Shown here in pieces: positions 44,135 to 62,942 of a stretch of DNA of 64,000 nucleotides. Within the stretch, counting starts at the first letter, position 1, and each line of letters begins with the position of its first letter. The notes under the pieces were generated by a model. The model did no database searches. It saw nothing but the letters and a program-made list of their open reading frames with translations, and was not told where the DNA came from. The translations under genes and the position numbers were made by a program. The DNA comes from Pseudomonas sp. R4-35-07. GTDB taxonomy: Bacteria; Pseudomonadota; Gammaproteobacteria; Pseudomonadales; Pseudomonadaceae. Where the stretch lies: the NCBI RefSeq assembly GCF_003852235.1, contig NZ_CP027732.1:1364001-1428000 (forward strand). Direction: 5' to 3'.

Positions 44135-44907
44135 GTTTGATTGACCCTCGCGCAATCATCGATCCGTCGGCCGTACTGGCCGCCGACGTTGAGGTCGGCC
44201 CTTGGTCGATTGTCGGCGCAGGTGTGGAAATCGGCGAGGGGACTGTCATCGGGCCGCACGTGATCCTTAAGGGTCCGACCCGCATTGGCAAACACAATCG
44301 CATCTACCAGTTTTCCTCGGTAGGCGAAGACACGCCGGACATGAAGTACAAGGGTGAAGAAACGCGCCTGGTAATCGGTGACCACAACATCATCCGTGAA
44401 GGCGTGACCATCCACCGTGGCACGGTGCAGGATCGGGCCGAGACCACGCTGGGGGATCACAACCTGGTGATGGCCTATGCCCATATCGGCCACGATAGCG
44501 TGATCGGTAACCACTGCATCCTGGTCAACAACACCGCCTTGGCCGGGCATGTGCATGTGGACGACTGGGCGATCCTGTCCGGTTTTACCTTGGTGCACCA
44601 ATATTGCCATATCGGCGCCCACAGCTTTTCCGGCATGGGCACCGCCATTGGCAAGGATGTCCCTGCATTCGTCACGGTGTTCGGCAACCCCGCTGAAGCC
44701 CGCAGCATGAATTTTGAAGGGATGCGCCGTCGCGGCTTCAGCGACGACGCGATCCAAGCCCTGCGCCGCGCCTACAAGACGGTTTACCGTCAAGGGCTGA
44801 CGGTTGAGCAGGCCCTGACCGAACTGGCCGAGCCGGCAGCGTCGTTCCCGGAAGTCGCGGTGTTTCGTGACTCGATCCAGGCGTCGACTCGCGGCATCAC
44901 CCGCTGA
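44131..44907 (+). CDS. lpxA: UDP-N-acetylglucosamine acyltransferase LpxA, 258 aa
   Basis: First step of lipid A synthesis. The left-handed beta-helix occupies residues about 1-185 and the C-terminal helices close the trimer. His121 in AYAHIGHDS corresponds to the catalytic His125 of E. coli LpxA. Pseudomonas enzymes prefer 10-carbon hydroxyacyl chains; I cannot confirm the ruler residue here. Starts inside the fabZ stop; lpxB follows 2 bases after. Confidence 0.98.
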
Positions 44908-44909
44908 CC

Positions 44910-46049
44910 ATGGCCAAGTTGCGTATCGCACTGGTCGCCGGAGAAGCTTCCGGCGATATTCTCGGCGCCGGCCTGATGCGGGCCCTCAAGGTCCAGCACC
45001 CTGCCATTGAATTCATCGGCGTCGGCGGCCCATTGATGCAGGCCGAAGGCCTCACCTCCTACTTTCCGATGGAGCGCTTGTCGGTCATGGGTTTGGTAGA
45101 AGTACTGGGGCGCCTGCGTGAGTTGCTCGCGCGTCGCAAGCTACTGATCAAGACGTTGATCGAAGAAAAGCCCGACGTCTTTATCGGTATCGATGCCCCG
45201 GACTTCACCCTCAACATTGAACTCAAGTTGCGCCAGGCCGGGATCAAGACGGTGCACTATGTCAGCCCGTCCGTGTGGGCGTGGCGGCAAAAGCGCGTGC
45301 TCAAGATTCGTGAAGGCTGCGACTTGATGCTGACCCTGCTGCCGTTCGAAGCGCGGTTCTACGAAGAGAAGGGCGTGCCGGTGCGGTTTGTCGGGCATAC
45401 CCTGGCCGATGCCATTCCTTTGCAGGCCGACCGTGCCGCAGCGCGTGCCGAACTGGGGTTGCCCGACGGCCCGCTGGTCGCGCTGATGCCGGGTAGCCGG
45501 GGCGGTGAAGTCGGGCGCCTGGGCGGCCTGTTTTTTGATGCCGCTGAACGTCTGCAAGCGATCAAGCCGGGGATTCGTTTTGTGCTGCCGTGCGCGAGCC
45601 CGCAGCGTCGCGCACAAATCGAAACACTGCTTGAGGGGCGCAACCTGCCGTTGACCCTGCTCGACGGTCAGTCGCACCTGGCCCTGGCCGCCTGCAATGC
45701 CGTACTGATCGCCTCAGGCACCGCCACCCTGGAAGCCTTGCTGTACAAGCGTCCCATGGTCGTGGCCTATCGCTTGGCGCCGCTGACCTTCTGGATTCTC
45801 AAGCGGATGGTCAAGAGCCCGTATATTTCTTTGCCCAATCTGCTGGCCCAACGGTTGTTGGTGCCGGAGTTGTTGCAGGACGATGCTACGCCCCAGGCAC
45901 TTGCACAGACGCTGCTACCCTTGATTGACGGTGGCGAAGAGCAAACCCGTGGTTTCGATGCTATTCACCGCACTCTGCGGCGTGATGCCTCGAACCAGGC
46001 GGCTGATGCCGTGTTGAACTTGATCGGCCATAGACAGGAAGCCTTATGA
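44910..46049 (+). CDS. lpxB: Lipid A disaccharide synthase LpxB, 379 aa
   Basis: Joins UDP-2,3-diacylglucosamine and lipid X into the lipid A disaccharide at the inner face of the inner membrane (GT19). The N-terminus [19 protein letters not shown] is diagnostic, as are [14 protein letters not shown] and [10 protein letters not shown]. The C-terminal part has [11 protein letters not shown]. rnhB overlaps by 4 bases (ATGA). Confidence 0.98.
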   Translation: MAKLRIALVAGEASGDILGAGLMRALKVQHPAIEFIGVGGPLMQAEGLTSYFPMERLSVMGLVEVLGRLRELLARRKLLIKTLIEEKPDVFIGIDAPDFTLNIELKLRQAGIKTVHYVSPSVWAWRQKRVLKIREGCDLMLTLLPFEARFYEEKGVPVRFVGHTLADAIPLQADRAAARAELGLPDGPLVALMPGSRGGEVGRLGGLFFDAAERLQAIKPGIRFVLPCASPQRRAQIETLLEGRNLPLTLLDGQSHLALAACNAVLIASGTATLEALLYKRPMVVAYRLAPLTFWILKRMVKSPYISLPNLLAQRLLVPELLQDDATPQALAQTLLPLIDGGEEQTRGFDAIHRTLRRDASNQAADAVLNLIGHRQEAL

Positions 46050-46678
46050 GTACGCAGATGGGCCTGGATTTCAGCCTGGTTGCACAGGCCCACGAACTGG
46101 TCGCCGGTGTCGACGAAGTCGGGCGCGGCCCGCTGTGCGGTGCGGTGGTGACGGCGGCGGTGATTCTCGACCCGAACCGTCCGATCCTAGGCCTCAATGA
46201 CTCGAAAAAGCTCACCGAAGCCCGCCGTGAAAAACTCTATGACGAGATCTGTGAGAAAGCCCTGAGTTGGCATATCGCCCGGGCGGAAGTGGAAGAAATC
46301 GATACGCTGAACATCCTGCACGCCACCATGCTTGCCATGCAACGTGCGGTTGAAGGGCTGCATATCACGCCCAGGCTGGCGATGATCGACGGCAATCGTT
46401 GCCCCCAGCTGGCGATGCGCGCTGAGGCCGTGGTCCAGGGCGACAGCAAGGTGCCGGCGATTGCGGCGGCGTCGATTTTGGCCAAGGTCAGCCGCGACCG
46501 CGAAATGGCGGCGTTCGACTTGATTTACCCCGGCTACGGCATGGGCGGTCACAAAGGCTACCCGACGCCCGTTCATCTGGAAGCCTTGGCGCGACTCGGC
46601 CCTACGCCGATCCATCGCCGCTCGTTCGCCCCGGTGCGCCAGGCTTACGAGCTGCGCGAGAGCCTCAGCGAGATGTAG
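46046..46678 (+). CDS. rnhB: Ribonuclease HII
   Basis: Removes ribonucleotides from DNA and RNA-DNA hybrids. The catalytic start is [15 protein letters not shown] with Asp23-Glu24, and further conserved blocks are [15 protein letters not shown] and [19 protein letters not shown]. 210 aa is normal. It overlaps the lpxB stop, so it is translated with the lipid A genes; a terminator-like hairpin separates it from dnaE. Confidence 0.98.
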   Translation: MSTQMGLDFSLVAQAHELVAGVDEVGRGPLCGAVVTAAVILDPNRPILGLNDSKKLTEARREKLYDEICEKALSWHIARAEVEEIDTLNILHATMLAMQRAVEGLHITPRLAMIDGNRCPQLAMRAEAVVQGDSKVPAIAAASILAKVSRDREMAAFDLIYPGYGMGGHKGYPTPVHLEALARLGPTPIHRRSFAPVRQAYELRESLSEM

Positions 46679-46699
46679 TCGCGAGGCTGATGTTTTGCT

Positions 46700-46726
46700 C
46701 AAGGCCCGGTACAATCCCGGGCCTTG
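46700..46726 (+). terminator. Terminator hairpin with a -10-like element in its loop (rnhB-dnaE)
   Basis: CAAGGCCCGG (46700-46709) and CCGGGCCTTG (46717-46726) form a perfect 10-bp stem, followed by TTGTTT. The 7-base loop contains TACAAT (46710-46715), a good -10 for dnaE, 41 bases before its ATG; the matching -35 would be a weak CTGATG at 46687-46692. Confidence 0.75.
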
Positions 46727-46755
46727 TTGTTTCCACGTTACTGCACAGGATCACT

Positions 46756-50277
<3,522 letters not shown>

Positions 50278-50429
50278 TGGCCAGGCGCTTGCTTTTCCCT
50301 GAAGAGTATTCGCCTGATCTCGGCCAAACATTTAATCTCGACCTAAACGCGCCTCTCCCTTAAGGTAGGGCGCGAATAGACAACCGGCTGGCCAGGCACC
50401 CCTTGGCCGTCGACCCAAGACGGACGCTT

Positions 50430-51377
50430 ATGAACCCGAATTTTCTTGATTTCGAACAGCCGATCGCTGACCTGCAAGCCAAGATCGAAGAGCTGCGCCT
50501 GGTCGGCAATGACAATTCGCTGAATATCGGCGATGAGATCGCCCGCCTGCAAGACAAGAGCAGCACGCTCACCGAAGACATTTTCGGCAAGCTGACCAGC
50601 TGGCAGATCGCGCGCCTGGCTCGCCACCCGCGCCGTCCGTACACCCTGGACTACATTCAGCACATCTTCACCGAGTTCGACGAGCTGCATGGCGACCGCC
50701 ACTTCTCCGACGACGCGGCCATCGTGGGCGGTATCGCTCGGCTGGACGACCAACCGGTGATGGTGATCGGCCATCAGAAAGGCCGTGAAGTGCGCGAAAA
50801 AGTGCGTCGCAACTTCGGCATGCCGCGTCCGGAAGGCTACCGCAAGGCTTGCCGCCTGATGGAAATGGCCGAACGCTTCAAGATGCCAATCCTGACCTTC
50901 ATCGACACCCCGGGTGCCTACCCAGGTATCGATGCCGAAGAGCGCAACCAGAGCGAAGCGATTGCCTGGAACCTGCGCGTCATGGCGCGCCTGAAAACCC
51001 CTATCATCGCGACTGTGATCGGTGAAGGCGGTTCCGGCGGCGCATTGGCCATTGGCGTCTGCGACCAACTGAACATGTTGCAGTATTCGACCTACGCGGT
51101 GATTTCGCCGGAAGGTTGCGCCTCCATTCTGTGGAAAACCGCCGAAAAGGCGCCGGACGCTGCTGAGGCCATGGGCATCACCGCTGATCGCCTCAAGGGC
51201 CTGGGGATCGTTGATAAAGTCATCGCCGAGCCACTGGGCGGCGCGCATCGTGATCCGGCTGCGGCTGCGGCGACTATCCGTGCCGAACTGGGCTCGCAAC
51301 TGGCGATGCTCAAGAAGCTGGATAACGAAGCGCTGCTGGCCCGTCGTTACGAGCGCCTGATGAGCTACGGTCTCTAA
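50430..51377 (+). CDS. accA: Acetyl-CoA carboxylase carboxyltransferase alpha subunit AccA, 315 aa
   Basis: Transfers CO2 from biotin to acetyl-CoA with AccD, making malonyl-CoA. Crotonase-like fold: [23 protein letters not shown], and [16 protein letters not shown] (oxyanion region). N-terminal [18 protein letters not shown] is the typical opening helix. It starts at 50430; the 152-base gap after dnaE holds no clear promoter. A REPIN follows its stop. Confidence 0.98.
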   Translation: MNPNFLDFEQPIADLQAKIEELRLVGNDNSLNIGDEIARLQDKSSTLTEDIFGKLTSWQIARLARHPRRPYTLDYIQHIFTEFDELHGDRHFSDDAAIVGGIARLDDQPVMVIGHQKGREVREKVRRNFGMPRPEGYRKACRLMEMAERFKMPILTFIDTPGAYPGIDAEERNQSEAIAWNLRVMARLKTPIIATVIGEGGSGGALAIGVCDQLNMLQYSTYAVISPEGCASILWKTAEKAPDAAEAMGITADRLKGLGIVDKVIAEPLGGAHRDPAAAAATIRAELGSQLAMLKKLDNEALLARRYERLMSYGL

Positions 51378-51395
51378 GCCGACGCCGTAACTCCA

Positions 51396-51486
51396 TGTGG
51401 GAGGGGGCTTGCCCCCGATTGCTGAGTGTCAGTCACCGCATCTGGTGGCTGGTCCACTGCCATCGGGGGCAAGCCCCCTCCCACAT
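51396..51486. repeat. REPIN between accA and tilS
   Basis: GTGGGAGGGGGCTTGC at 51397-51412 and its reverse complement at 51469-51484, each followed inward by CCCCGAT. It lies between co-directional genes, so a transcript reading from accA into tilS would carry a very stable cruciform-type hairpin. Confidence 0.93.
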
Positions 51487-51539
51487 TTGCTTTGTATGTG
51501 TTCGGCCAACGTATTCCAGGGTTGCGGCGGTACTATCTG

Positions 51540-52841
51540 ATGAAGCCACTTTTATCCGCCAAACTCCTGAAAACCCTGGCCCCCTGGTGCAACGCCCCGG
51601 CCTGGCATGTCGCTTTTTCGGGTGGCCTCGATTCCACCGTCCTGTTGCATCTCTTGGCCTCTCTGGCAAACATTCCTCCTCTGCGTGCTGTGCATGTTCA
51701 CCATGGTTTGCAAACTGCCGCTGACGCCTGGCCCGGCCATTGTCAGCGAGTATGTGACGGCTTGAACGTGCCCTTGCGGGTGATGCGCGTGCAGGTACCG
51801 CCCGGCGCCAGCCTTGAGCGCGCGGCCCGTGATGCGCGTTATCTGGCCTTTGCCGAGGTGACCGGGGTAGGGGAGGTGCTGCTCACCGGCCAGCATCGCG
51901 ACGATCAGGCTGAAACCCTGTTGTTCCGCCTGTTGCGCGGCGCCGGGGTGCGTGGGCTTGCGGCAATGCCCGCGCATCGCGCTTTGGCGCAAGGTCATCT
52001 GGTGCGCCCGCTGCTGAATGTCACCCGTGTCGAGCTGGAAGCCTACGCCCAGGCCCATCATTTACAGTGGATCGAAGACCCTTCGAACGCTGATCCGCGT
52101 TTCTCCCGTAATTATCTGCGGCACCGCGTCTTCCCGGTGCTGGCGCAGCGCTGGCCTCAAGTGGTGTCAAGCCTGGCCCGCACGGCTGAACATCTGGAGC
52201 AAGCCCAAGGCTTGCTCGATGAGCTGGCCGCCATGGACCTGCAGCGCGCCGATCAACCTTCGTTGTTTTCCTGGTTGCCTTTGCGCTCCCTGGCTATTAC
52301 GCCCTTGCGCGAGCTTTCCGATGCACGCCAGCGCAACGCGCTGCGCCATTGGCTGGCTCCACTCACCCGCCTGCCCGACAGCGACCACTGGGCTGGCTGG
52401 TATTCCATGCGCGATGCCAAGGATGATGCACAGCCCCTATGGCGTCTGGCTGACGGCGAGTTGCACCGCAGCGGCGAGCGCATCTGGTGGCTGCCCTCTA
52501 CATGGTCGGAATTTTCCGACGCATCGGTGAGCTGGCCCAATCCGCAAAAACCATTGGAGTTACCCGGCAATGGTCAGTTGAAACTGATTGGCGGGGCGCC
52601 TGAAGGTCCGCTGGAAATCCGCTACCGCCAGGGCGGTGAAATCATCGAAGTGCCAGGTCGTGGCCGGCGCGACCTCAAGCGCCTGCTCAATGAGTGCGGC
52701 ATGCCCGGGTTCGTCCGTGGCAGATTGCCGCTGCTGTATCGGGGCGAGCGGTTGCTGGCTGTCCCAACGCTTGCGGGGCTATGGGCCAGCACGCCGAACG
52801 ACTGGCAATTGCATTGGTTGCCACAGACCTGCGATCAAGGT

Positions 52842-52850
<9 letters not shown>
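51540..52850 (+). CDS. tilS: tRNA(Ile)-lysidine synthetase TilS, 436 aa
   Basis: Converts C34 of the CAU-anticodon isoleucine tRNA to lysidine, so that it reads AUA. The ATP PP-loop SGGLDS is at residues 27-32, with HVHHGLQTAAD and GQHRDDQAETLLFRLLRG after it. The C-terminal substrate-binding domains (TilS_C, about 350-436) are present. I begin at 51540; earlier in-frame starts would read through the REPIN. The Shine-Dalgarno is weak. Confidence 0.95.
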
Positions 52851-55606
<2,756 letters not shown>

Positions 55607-55641
55607 GCGTCGTTTCTCCGGTAGAATTTCCCACGCTTTAT

Positions 55642-57052
<1,411 letters not shown>

Positions 57053-57134
57053 GCAGTAAATGGTAAAAAGTCGGCCGATTGCGTCGGAAATCTCACGACA
57101 GTGGGCATTTCGGCGCTAATCTGCTGACTGACAA

Positions 57135-57164
57135 GCACAAGCCTGGTTTATCCAGGCTTCGTGC
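57135..57164 (+). terminator. Hairpin after eno
   Basis: GCACAAGCCTGG (57135-57146) and CCAGGCTTCGTGC (57152-57164) form a 12-bp stem with a single bulged C. No T-run follows, so it may terminate weakly or set the ratio of eno to ftsB messages. Confidence 0.6.
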
Positions 57165-57223
57165 TATCAGTTGCTGCAAAAGGTTTGCATGACTGTCTTT
57201 TTTCACTGGATACCCGGATTTCG

Positions 57224-57502
57224 ATGCGCAGTCCCAATTGGTTGTTCCTCGTCTTGCTCTTGTTGCTGGCTGGCCTGCAGTACCGCCTATGGGTCGGTAA
57301 CGGCAGCTTTGCGCAGGTGGAAGAGCTGACCCAGCAAATTGCCGACCAGCACGCCGAAAACGAACGTCTGCTGGAGCGCAACCGCGTGCTCGATGCCGAA
57401 GTGCTTGAGCTGAAAAAAGGCACGGAGACCGTTGAAGAGCGGGCGCGTCATGAACTGGGCATGGTCAAGGAGGGCGAAACCCTCTACCAGTTGGCCCAAT
57501 GA
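57224..57502 (+). CDS. ftsB: Cell-division protein FtsB, 92 aa
   Basis: Bitopic inner-membrane protein of the FtsQLB complex that licenses septal wall synthesis. A single membrane segment (residues about 5-21, LFLVLLLLLAGLQYRLW) is followed by a periplasmic leucine-zipper coiled coil (about 28-65, heptads around ELTQQIADQHAENERLLE). It ends in the conserved EERARHELGMVKEGET. The stop overlaps ispD's ATG by 4 bases. Confidence 0.97.
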   Translation: MRSPNWLFLVLLLLLAGLQYRLWVGNGSFAQVEELTQQIADQHAENERLLERNRVLDAEVLELKKGTETVEERARHELGMVKEGETLYQLAQ

Positions 57503-58206
57503 ACACCGAGTTACCGGCCTTCTGGGCCGTGATTCCGGCCGCGGGTGTTGGTGCCCGTATGGCCGCCGACCGTCCCAAGCAGTATCTGCAACTGGGCGGG
57601 CGCACCATTCTCGAACACAGCCTTGGCTGTTTCCTTGACCACCCTGCGCTGCAAGGGCTGGTGGTCAGTCTTGCGGTTGATGACCCCTACTGGCCCAGCC
57701 TGGCGTGTGCCGCCGATACGCGTATTCAGCGTGCGGATGGCGGATCGGAGCGCTCAGGTTCCGTGCTCAATGCGCTGCTTCAGCTCAATGCTCTGGGCGC
57801 CAGTGATGAAGATTGGGTGTTGGTGCACGATGCAGCGCGGCCCAATCTGAGCCGTGATGATCTCGACAAGCTATTGGGTGAACTGGCTGACGATCCCGTG
57901 GGTGGCCTGCTGGCCGTGCCGGCCCGTGACACCCTCAAGCGCGTCGACAAACAGGGCCGTGTCGTCGAGACCGTCGATCGCAGCCTGATCTGGCAAGCCT
58001 TCACGCCCCAGATGTTCCGCCTGGGCGCCTTGCACCGGGCGTTGGCGGACAGCCTGGTGGCCGATGCGGTGATTACCGACGAAGCCTCGGCCATGGAGTG
58101 GTCCGGCCAGGCACCACGCCTGATCGAAGGGCGTTCGGACAACATCAAGGTGACGCGGCCGGAAGACCTGGAGTGGCTGCGGTTGCGCTGGGCTAACCGC
58201 AGGTAG
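57499..58206 (+). CDS. ispD: 2-C-methyl-D-erythritol 4-phosphate cytidylyltransferase IspD, 235 aa
   Basis: Third step of the MEP pathway, using CTP. The nucleotide-binding signature PAAGVGARMAADRPKQYL is at residues about 13-30, with VLVHDAARP and GLLAVPARDTLKR further on. In many gammaproteobacteria ispD and ispF are adjacent; here a LysR regulator and the formaldehyde genes lie between them. Translational overlap with ftsB is typical. Confidence 0.97.
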   Translation: MNTELPAFWAVIPAAGVGARMAADRPKQYLQLGGRTILEHSLGCFLDHPALQGLVVSLAVDDPYWPSLACAADTRIQRADGGSERSGSVLNALLQLNALGASDEDWVLVHDAARPNLSRDDLDKLLGELADDPVGGLLAVPARDTLKRVDKQGRVVETVDRSLIWQAFTPQMFRLGALHRALADSLVADAVITDEASAMEWSGQAPRLIEGRSDNIKVTRPEDLEWLRLRWANRR

Positions 58207-58224
58207 TCAGTCGCACCGCGTCGA

Positions 58225-58280
58225 CTCCCACATTTGATTGGGTTCACAGATCAAAATGTGGGAGGGGGCTTGCCCCCGAT
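58225..58280. repeat. Single REP with a degenerate outward partner, between ispD and LysR gene
   Basis: GTGGGAGGGGGCTTGC at 58258-58273 plus a short inverse fragment TCCCACATTTGAT (58226-58238) that faces it in the opposite sense to the normal REPIN. It lies between convergent genes. It looks like a rearranged or decayed REPIN. Confidence 0.85.
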
Positions 58281-58304
58281 GCGGCCTGGCCAGGCAACAA
58301 ATAA

Positions 58305-59201
58305 TCACCCGCTGTACTCCGGCCTTCCAGCCAACCCCTCCTTCAAAAAATCCACCAACTTCCTGACCTTCGGCGATAAATGCCGCTGCTGCGGATACAA
58401 CGCCCACACCGCCGTATTCGGCGGCTGATGCGCCTCCAGCAGCGACACCAGCGCGCCACTGTGCAAGTGCTCCAGCACGTAATAGTCCGGCAACTGGCAC
58501 AGCCCCATGCCCTGCAGCGCGGCATCCAGCACCGCCTGCCCACTGTTGCAGCGCCAGTTGCCCTGCACCCGCTGGGAAAATTCGCGGCCGTCCTGGGCCA
58601 ATTGCCAGATGTCCGAACTGCCGATCAGGCAGTTGTGCCGACTCAATTCCGACAAACTGTGTGGCCGGCCATACAGGGCCAAGTAGGAAGGTGACGCACA
58701 CAAATACATGCGGCGCGCAGCCAGGCGGCTGGCAACCATGCGTGAGTCTTGCAGGCGCCCGAGGCGAATTGCCAGGTCGAGCCCCTCGTGCACCAGGTCC
58801 AGCGGGCGGTTGCTCAGCTCGATATCGACGCGCAACTGTGGATAGAGCGCCATGAACGCGGTTACCAGCGGCACAATGAAACGTTCGCCATAGGCCACGG
58901 CGCAGGTCATGCGCAACATGCCCTTGGGTTCGCTGGTCAGGTCACCCACGGCGCGCAGGGCCTCTTCGCGTCCGTCCTGCAAGCGCTGGCAATGTTGCAG
59001 GAACGTCTGGCCCGCTTCGGTCAGCGTCACCTTGCGTGTACTGCGATATAACAGGCGGGTTTGCAGCCGTTCTTCCAGGCGCGCCACCTGGCGGCTGATA
59101 TGGGACGACGACACCCCCAGGCGCTCGGCCGCAGCCGTGAATTGGCTGCACTCGGCCACAGCGACAAACTCATCGATGCCCTCCCAGCGATTCTCCAGCA
59201 T
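58305..59201 (-). CDS. LysR-type transcriptional regulator, 298 aa
   Basis: N-terminal winged helix-turn-helix (residues about 8-66: VAVAECSQFTAAAERLGVSSSHISRQVARLEE), then the periplasmic-binding-like effector domain. It is divergent from adhC-fghA with 109 bases between, the usual arrangement for a LysR activator of its neighbour. I recall a P. aeruginosa LysR gene in the same position (PA3630/GfnR) that activates glutathione-dependent formaldehyde oxidation, so that is the likely role here; not verified. Confidence 0.92.
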   Translation of the reverse strand: MLENRWEGIDEFVAVAECSQFTAAAERLGVSSSHISRQVARLEERLQTRLLYRSTRKVTLTEAGQTFLQHCQRLQDGREEALRAVGDLTSEPKGMLRMTCAVAYGERFIVPLVTAFMALYPQLRVDIELSNRPLDLVHEGLDLAIRLGRLQDSRMVASRLAARRMYLCASPSYLALYGRPHSLSELSRHNCLIGSSDIWQLAQDGREFSQRVQGNWRCNSGQAVLDAALQGMGLCQLPDYYVLEHLHSGALVSLLEAHQPPNTAVWALYPQQRHLSPKVRKLVDFLKEGLAGRPEYSG

Positions 59202-60423
<1,222 letters not shown>

Positions 60424-60433
60424 AGCAGCGGCA

Positions 60434-60501
60434 AGCTACAAGCTGAAAGCTGCAAGTCGGGTGTGCGCCTTCTTGTCGCTTGAAGCTTGCAACTTGTAGC
60501 T
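60434..60501. repeat. Long imperfect inverted repeat between adhC and fghA
   Basis: A 23-base arm (60434-60456, beginning AGCTACAAGCTG) matches the reverse complement of 60479-60501 (ending ACTTGTAGCT) at 20 of 23 positions. It is the clearest member of the AGCTTGTAGCTT-type repeat family. It ends 12 bases before the fghA start and abuts its Shine-Dalgarno GGGAG. Confidence 0.8.
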
Positions 60502-60513
60502 GGGAGCACTCCT

Positions 60514-61359
60514 ATGTCCCTGGAAAATATTTCCTGCCAGAAAAGCTTCGGCGGCTGGCATAAACGCTATAAGCATCATTCCGCTGTGCTTGATTGCGAC
60601 ATGACCTTCGCCGTCTACCTGCCGCCGCAGGCGGAGCAGGGGGGCAAGCTGCCGGTGCTGTATTGGCTGTCCGGGCTGACTTGCACCGACGAGAACTTCA
60701 TGCAAAAGGCCGGCGCCCATCGCATGGCCGCCGAGCTGGGCTTGATCATCGTGGCGCCGGATACCAGCCCGCGCGGCCCCGGTGTGCCGGATGACCCGGA
60801 TAGCGCCTGGGACTTTGGCCTGGGCGCCGGGTTCTATCTGAACGCCACCCAGGAACCCTGGGCCAGGCATTATCGGATGCATGACTATGTGGTGCAGGAA
60901 TTGCCGGAGTTGGTGGAGGCGCATTTCCCTGCGTCAGACAAGCGGGGCATCAGCGGCCACTCGATGGGCGGCCACGGTGCGTTGGTCTGCGCGCTGCGCA
61001 ACCCTGGGCGTTACCAGAGCGTGTCGGCGTTTTCGCCGATCAACAATCCGATGGACTGCCCCTGGGGCCAGAAAGCCTTCTCCCGTTACCTGGGAGAAGA
61101 GCGCTCGAAGTGGCGCGAATGGGATGCCTGCGTGCTGATCAGCGAAGCGTCGGAACAATTGCCGCTGTTGGTGGACCAGGGCGATCGCGACGATTTCCTC
61201 GCCGTGCAGCTCAAGCCCGAGGCCTTGCAGCAAGCCGCCAAGGCGGCCGGTCATCCGCTGGAACTGCGGCTGCAACCCGGCTACGACCACAGCTACTTCT
61301 TTATCGCCAGCTTCATCGATGACCATTTGCGCCATCATGGGCGTGCTTTGCTCGGTTAA
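60514..61359 (+). CDS. fghA: S-formylglutathione hydrolase, 281 aa
   Basis: Esterase that releases formate and glutathione from S-formylglutathione, completing formaldehyde detoxification started by AdhC. Alpha/beta-hydrolase with nucleophile Ser150 in GHSMGGHG; catalytic Asp and His lie in the C-terminal part ([10 protein letters not shown] and YDHSYFF). The N-terminal [25 protein letters not shown] is diagnostic. Start at 60514 after GGGAG. Probably an operon with adhC despite the repeat between them. Confidence 0.97.
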   Translation: MSLENISCQKSFGGWHKRYKHHSAVLDCDMTFAVYLPPQAEQGGKLPVLYWLSGLTCTDENFMQKAGAHRMAAELGLIIVAPDTSPRGPGVPDDPDSAWDFGLGAGFYLNATQEPWARHYRMHDYVVQELPELVEAHFPASDKRGISGHSMGGHGALVCALRNPGRYQSVSAFSPINNPMDCPWGQKAFSRYLGEERSKWREWDACVLISEASEQLPLLVDQGDRDDFLAVQLKPEALQQAAKAAGHPLELRLQPGYDHSYFFIASFIDDHLRHHGRALLG

Positions 61360-61384
61360 TGTGAGGCAAAAGTAGGTAGAATCA

Positions 61385-61413
61385 CGCCCTGAATTAAATC
61401 GGGGCGTTTTTTT
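61385..61413 (+). terminator. Rho-independent terminator whose T-run touches the ispF start codon
   Basis: CGCCCTGA (61385-61392), loop ATTAAA, TCGGGGCG (61399-61406; one U-G pair), then TTTTTTT (61407-61413) directly followed by ATG. It is the best-formed terminator in the window. The 3' arm also contains the only purine run (GGGG) that could serve as ispF's ribosome-binding site. Confidence 0.85.
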
Positions 61414-61887
61414 ATGCGTATTGGCCACGGCTACGATGTGCACCGTTTCGCTGAAGGCGATTTCATCACTTTGGGCGGCGTGCGTATCGCGCACCACCAT
61501 GGGCTGCTGGCTCATTCTGACGGCGACGTTGTGTTGCACGCCTTGAGCGATGCGTTGCTCGGCGCAGCGGCGTTGGGTGATATCGGCAAGCACTTTCCGG
61601 ACACCGATCCAACCTTCAAGGGCGCCGACAGCCGTGTGTTGCTGCGCCATGTCGTCGGCTTGATCCACGCCAAAGGCTGGAAGGTCGGCAACGTCGATAA
61701 CACCATCGTGGCCCAGGCGCCGAAAATGGCCCCGCATATCGAATCGATGCGCGCCCTGATTGCCGCAGACCTGCAAATAGAATTGGACCAAGTCAACGTG
61801 AAAGCCACCACCACCGAAAAGCTCGGGTTTACCGGTCGTGAAGAGGGCATCGCCGTGCACTCCGTCGCCTTGTTGCTGCGCGCATGA
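61414..61887 (+). CDS. ispF: 2-C-methyl-D-erythritol 2,4-cyclodiphosphate synthase IspF, 157 aa
   Basis: Cyclises CDP-ME-2-phosphate to MEcPP in the MEP pathway. The metal ligands Asp8 and His10 ([11 protein letters not shown]) and the [18 protein letters not shown] block are intact. Normal length. A -10-like TAGAAT (61377-61382) precedes a terminator-like hairpin that runs to the ATG. truD overlaps the stop (ATGA), the order ispF-truD-surE-pcm being typical of gammaproteobacteria. Confidence 0.97.
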   Translation: MRIGHGYDVHRFAEGDFITLGGVRIAHHHGLLAHSDGDVVLHALSDALLGAAALGDIGKHFPDTDPTFKGADSRVLLRHVVGLIHAKGWKVGNVDNTIVAQAPKMAPHIESMRALIAADLQIELDQVNVKATTTEKLGFTGREEGIAVHSVALLLRA

Positions 61888-62929
61888 ACGAACTTGAGTT
61901 GCTGGGCCCGCGTGCCTATGGCGAAGCGTTGGGCAGCGCGGTCCTGAAGGCCACCGCCGAAGATTTTCAGGTGGACGAAGTGCTCGATATCCCGCTGACT
62001 GGCGAAGGCGAGCACCTGTGGTTGTGGGTGGAGAAGCGCGGCCTGAATACCGAGGAAGCAGCGCGGCGTATCGCCAAGGCGGCTGGCGTGCCCTTGCGCA
62101 CCGTCAGCTATGCCGGGCTCAAGGATCGCCAGGCATTGACCCGCCAGTGGTTCAGCGTGCAGTTGCCCGGCAAGGCCGACCCAAACATGAGTGCCGCCGA
62201 GAACGACACCCTGAGGATCCTGAAAACTGCGCGGCACAAACGCAAGCTGCAGCGCGGCGCCCATGCGGCCAACGGCTTTACCTTGCGCCTGACGCAGTTG
62301 AACGGTGATACCGCCGCCATCGACGCGCGTCTGCAACAGATTGCCCAGCACGGTATTCCCAACTATTTCGGTGCCCAGCGCTTTGGCCATAATGGCGGCA
62401 ATGTCGTCGATGCCCGTGACTGGGCGGCTCGCAAGGCCCTTCCGGAACAGCGCAATGTACGTTCGCGGTTGCTGTCCACCGCCCGTAGCTTGCTGTTCAA
62501 CAAAGTGTTGGCGGCGCGTGTCGCCGACGGCTCCTGGCAGCGCGCCCAAGTCGGCGACTTGCTGGCCTTCACCGACAGCCGCAGCTTTTTCCCGGCCGGT
62601 GAGGCTGAATGCAGCGACCCGCGCCTGGCGATCCTCGACTTGCATCCCACCGGCCCGCAGTGGGGGGAGGGCGAGTCTCCGGCGAAAGGTCTTACCTATG
62701 AATTGGAACAATCTGTCGCCGCCGCAGAAGCTGATCTGCGTGATTGGCTGGTGAATGCGGGAATGAGCCAAGAACGTCGCATTCTGCGGCTGCCCATTGG
62801 CGGGTTGACGTGGCATTATCCCGGGCCTGACATTCTGCAATTGGAATTCGTCCTGCCGGCTGGATGCTTCGCCACTGTATTGGTGCGCGAACTCGTTGAT
62901 CTAGTGCCGGTGGGGCCGACGGACAACCC

Positions 62930-62942
<13 letters not shown>
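61884..62942 (+). CDS. truD: tRNA pseudouridine(13) synthase TruD, 352 aa
   Basis: Makes pseudouridine 13 in tRNA-Glu. The catalytic Asp81 lies in [15 protein letters not shown], with NYFGAQRFG and a TRUD insertion domain following. 352 aa is the usual size. It overlaps ispF by 4 bases and surE by 13 bases, so all three are probably translated together. Confidence 0.97.

Noticed and set aside
51426..51539. Earlier start for tilS giving a 474-residue protein
   Set aside because: The extra 38 codons translate the REPIN and have no similarity to TilS N-termini.
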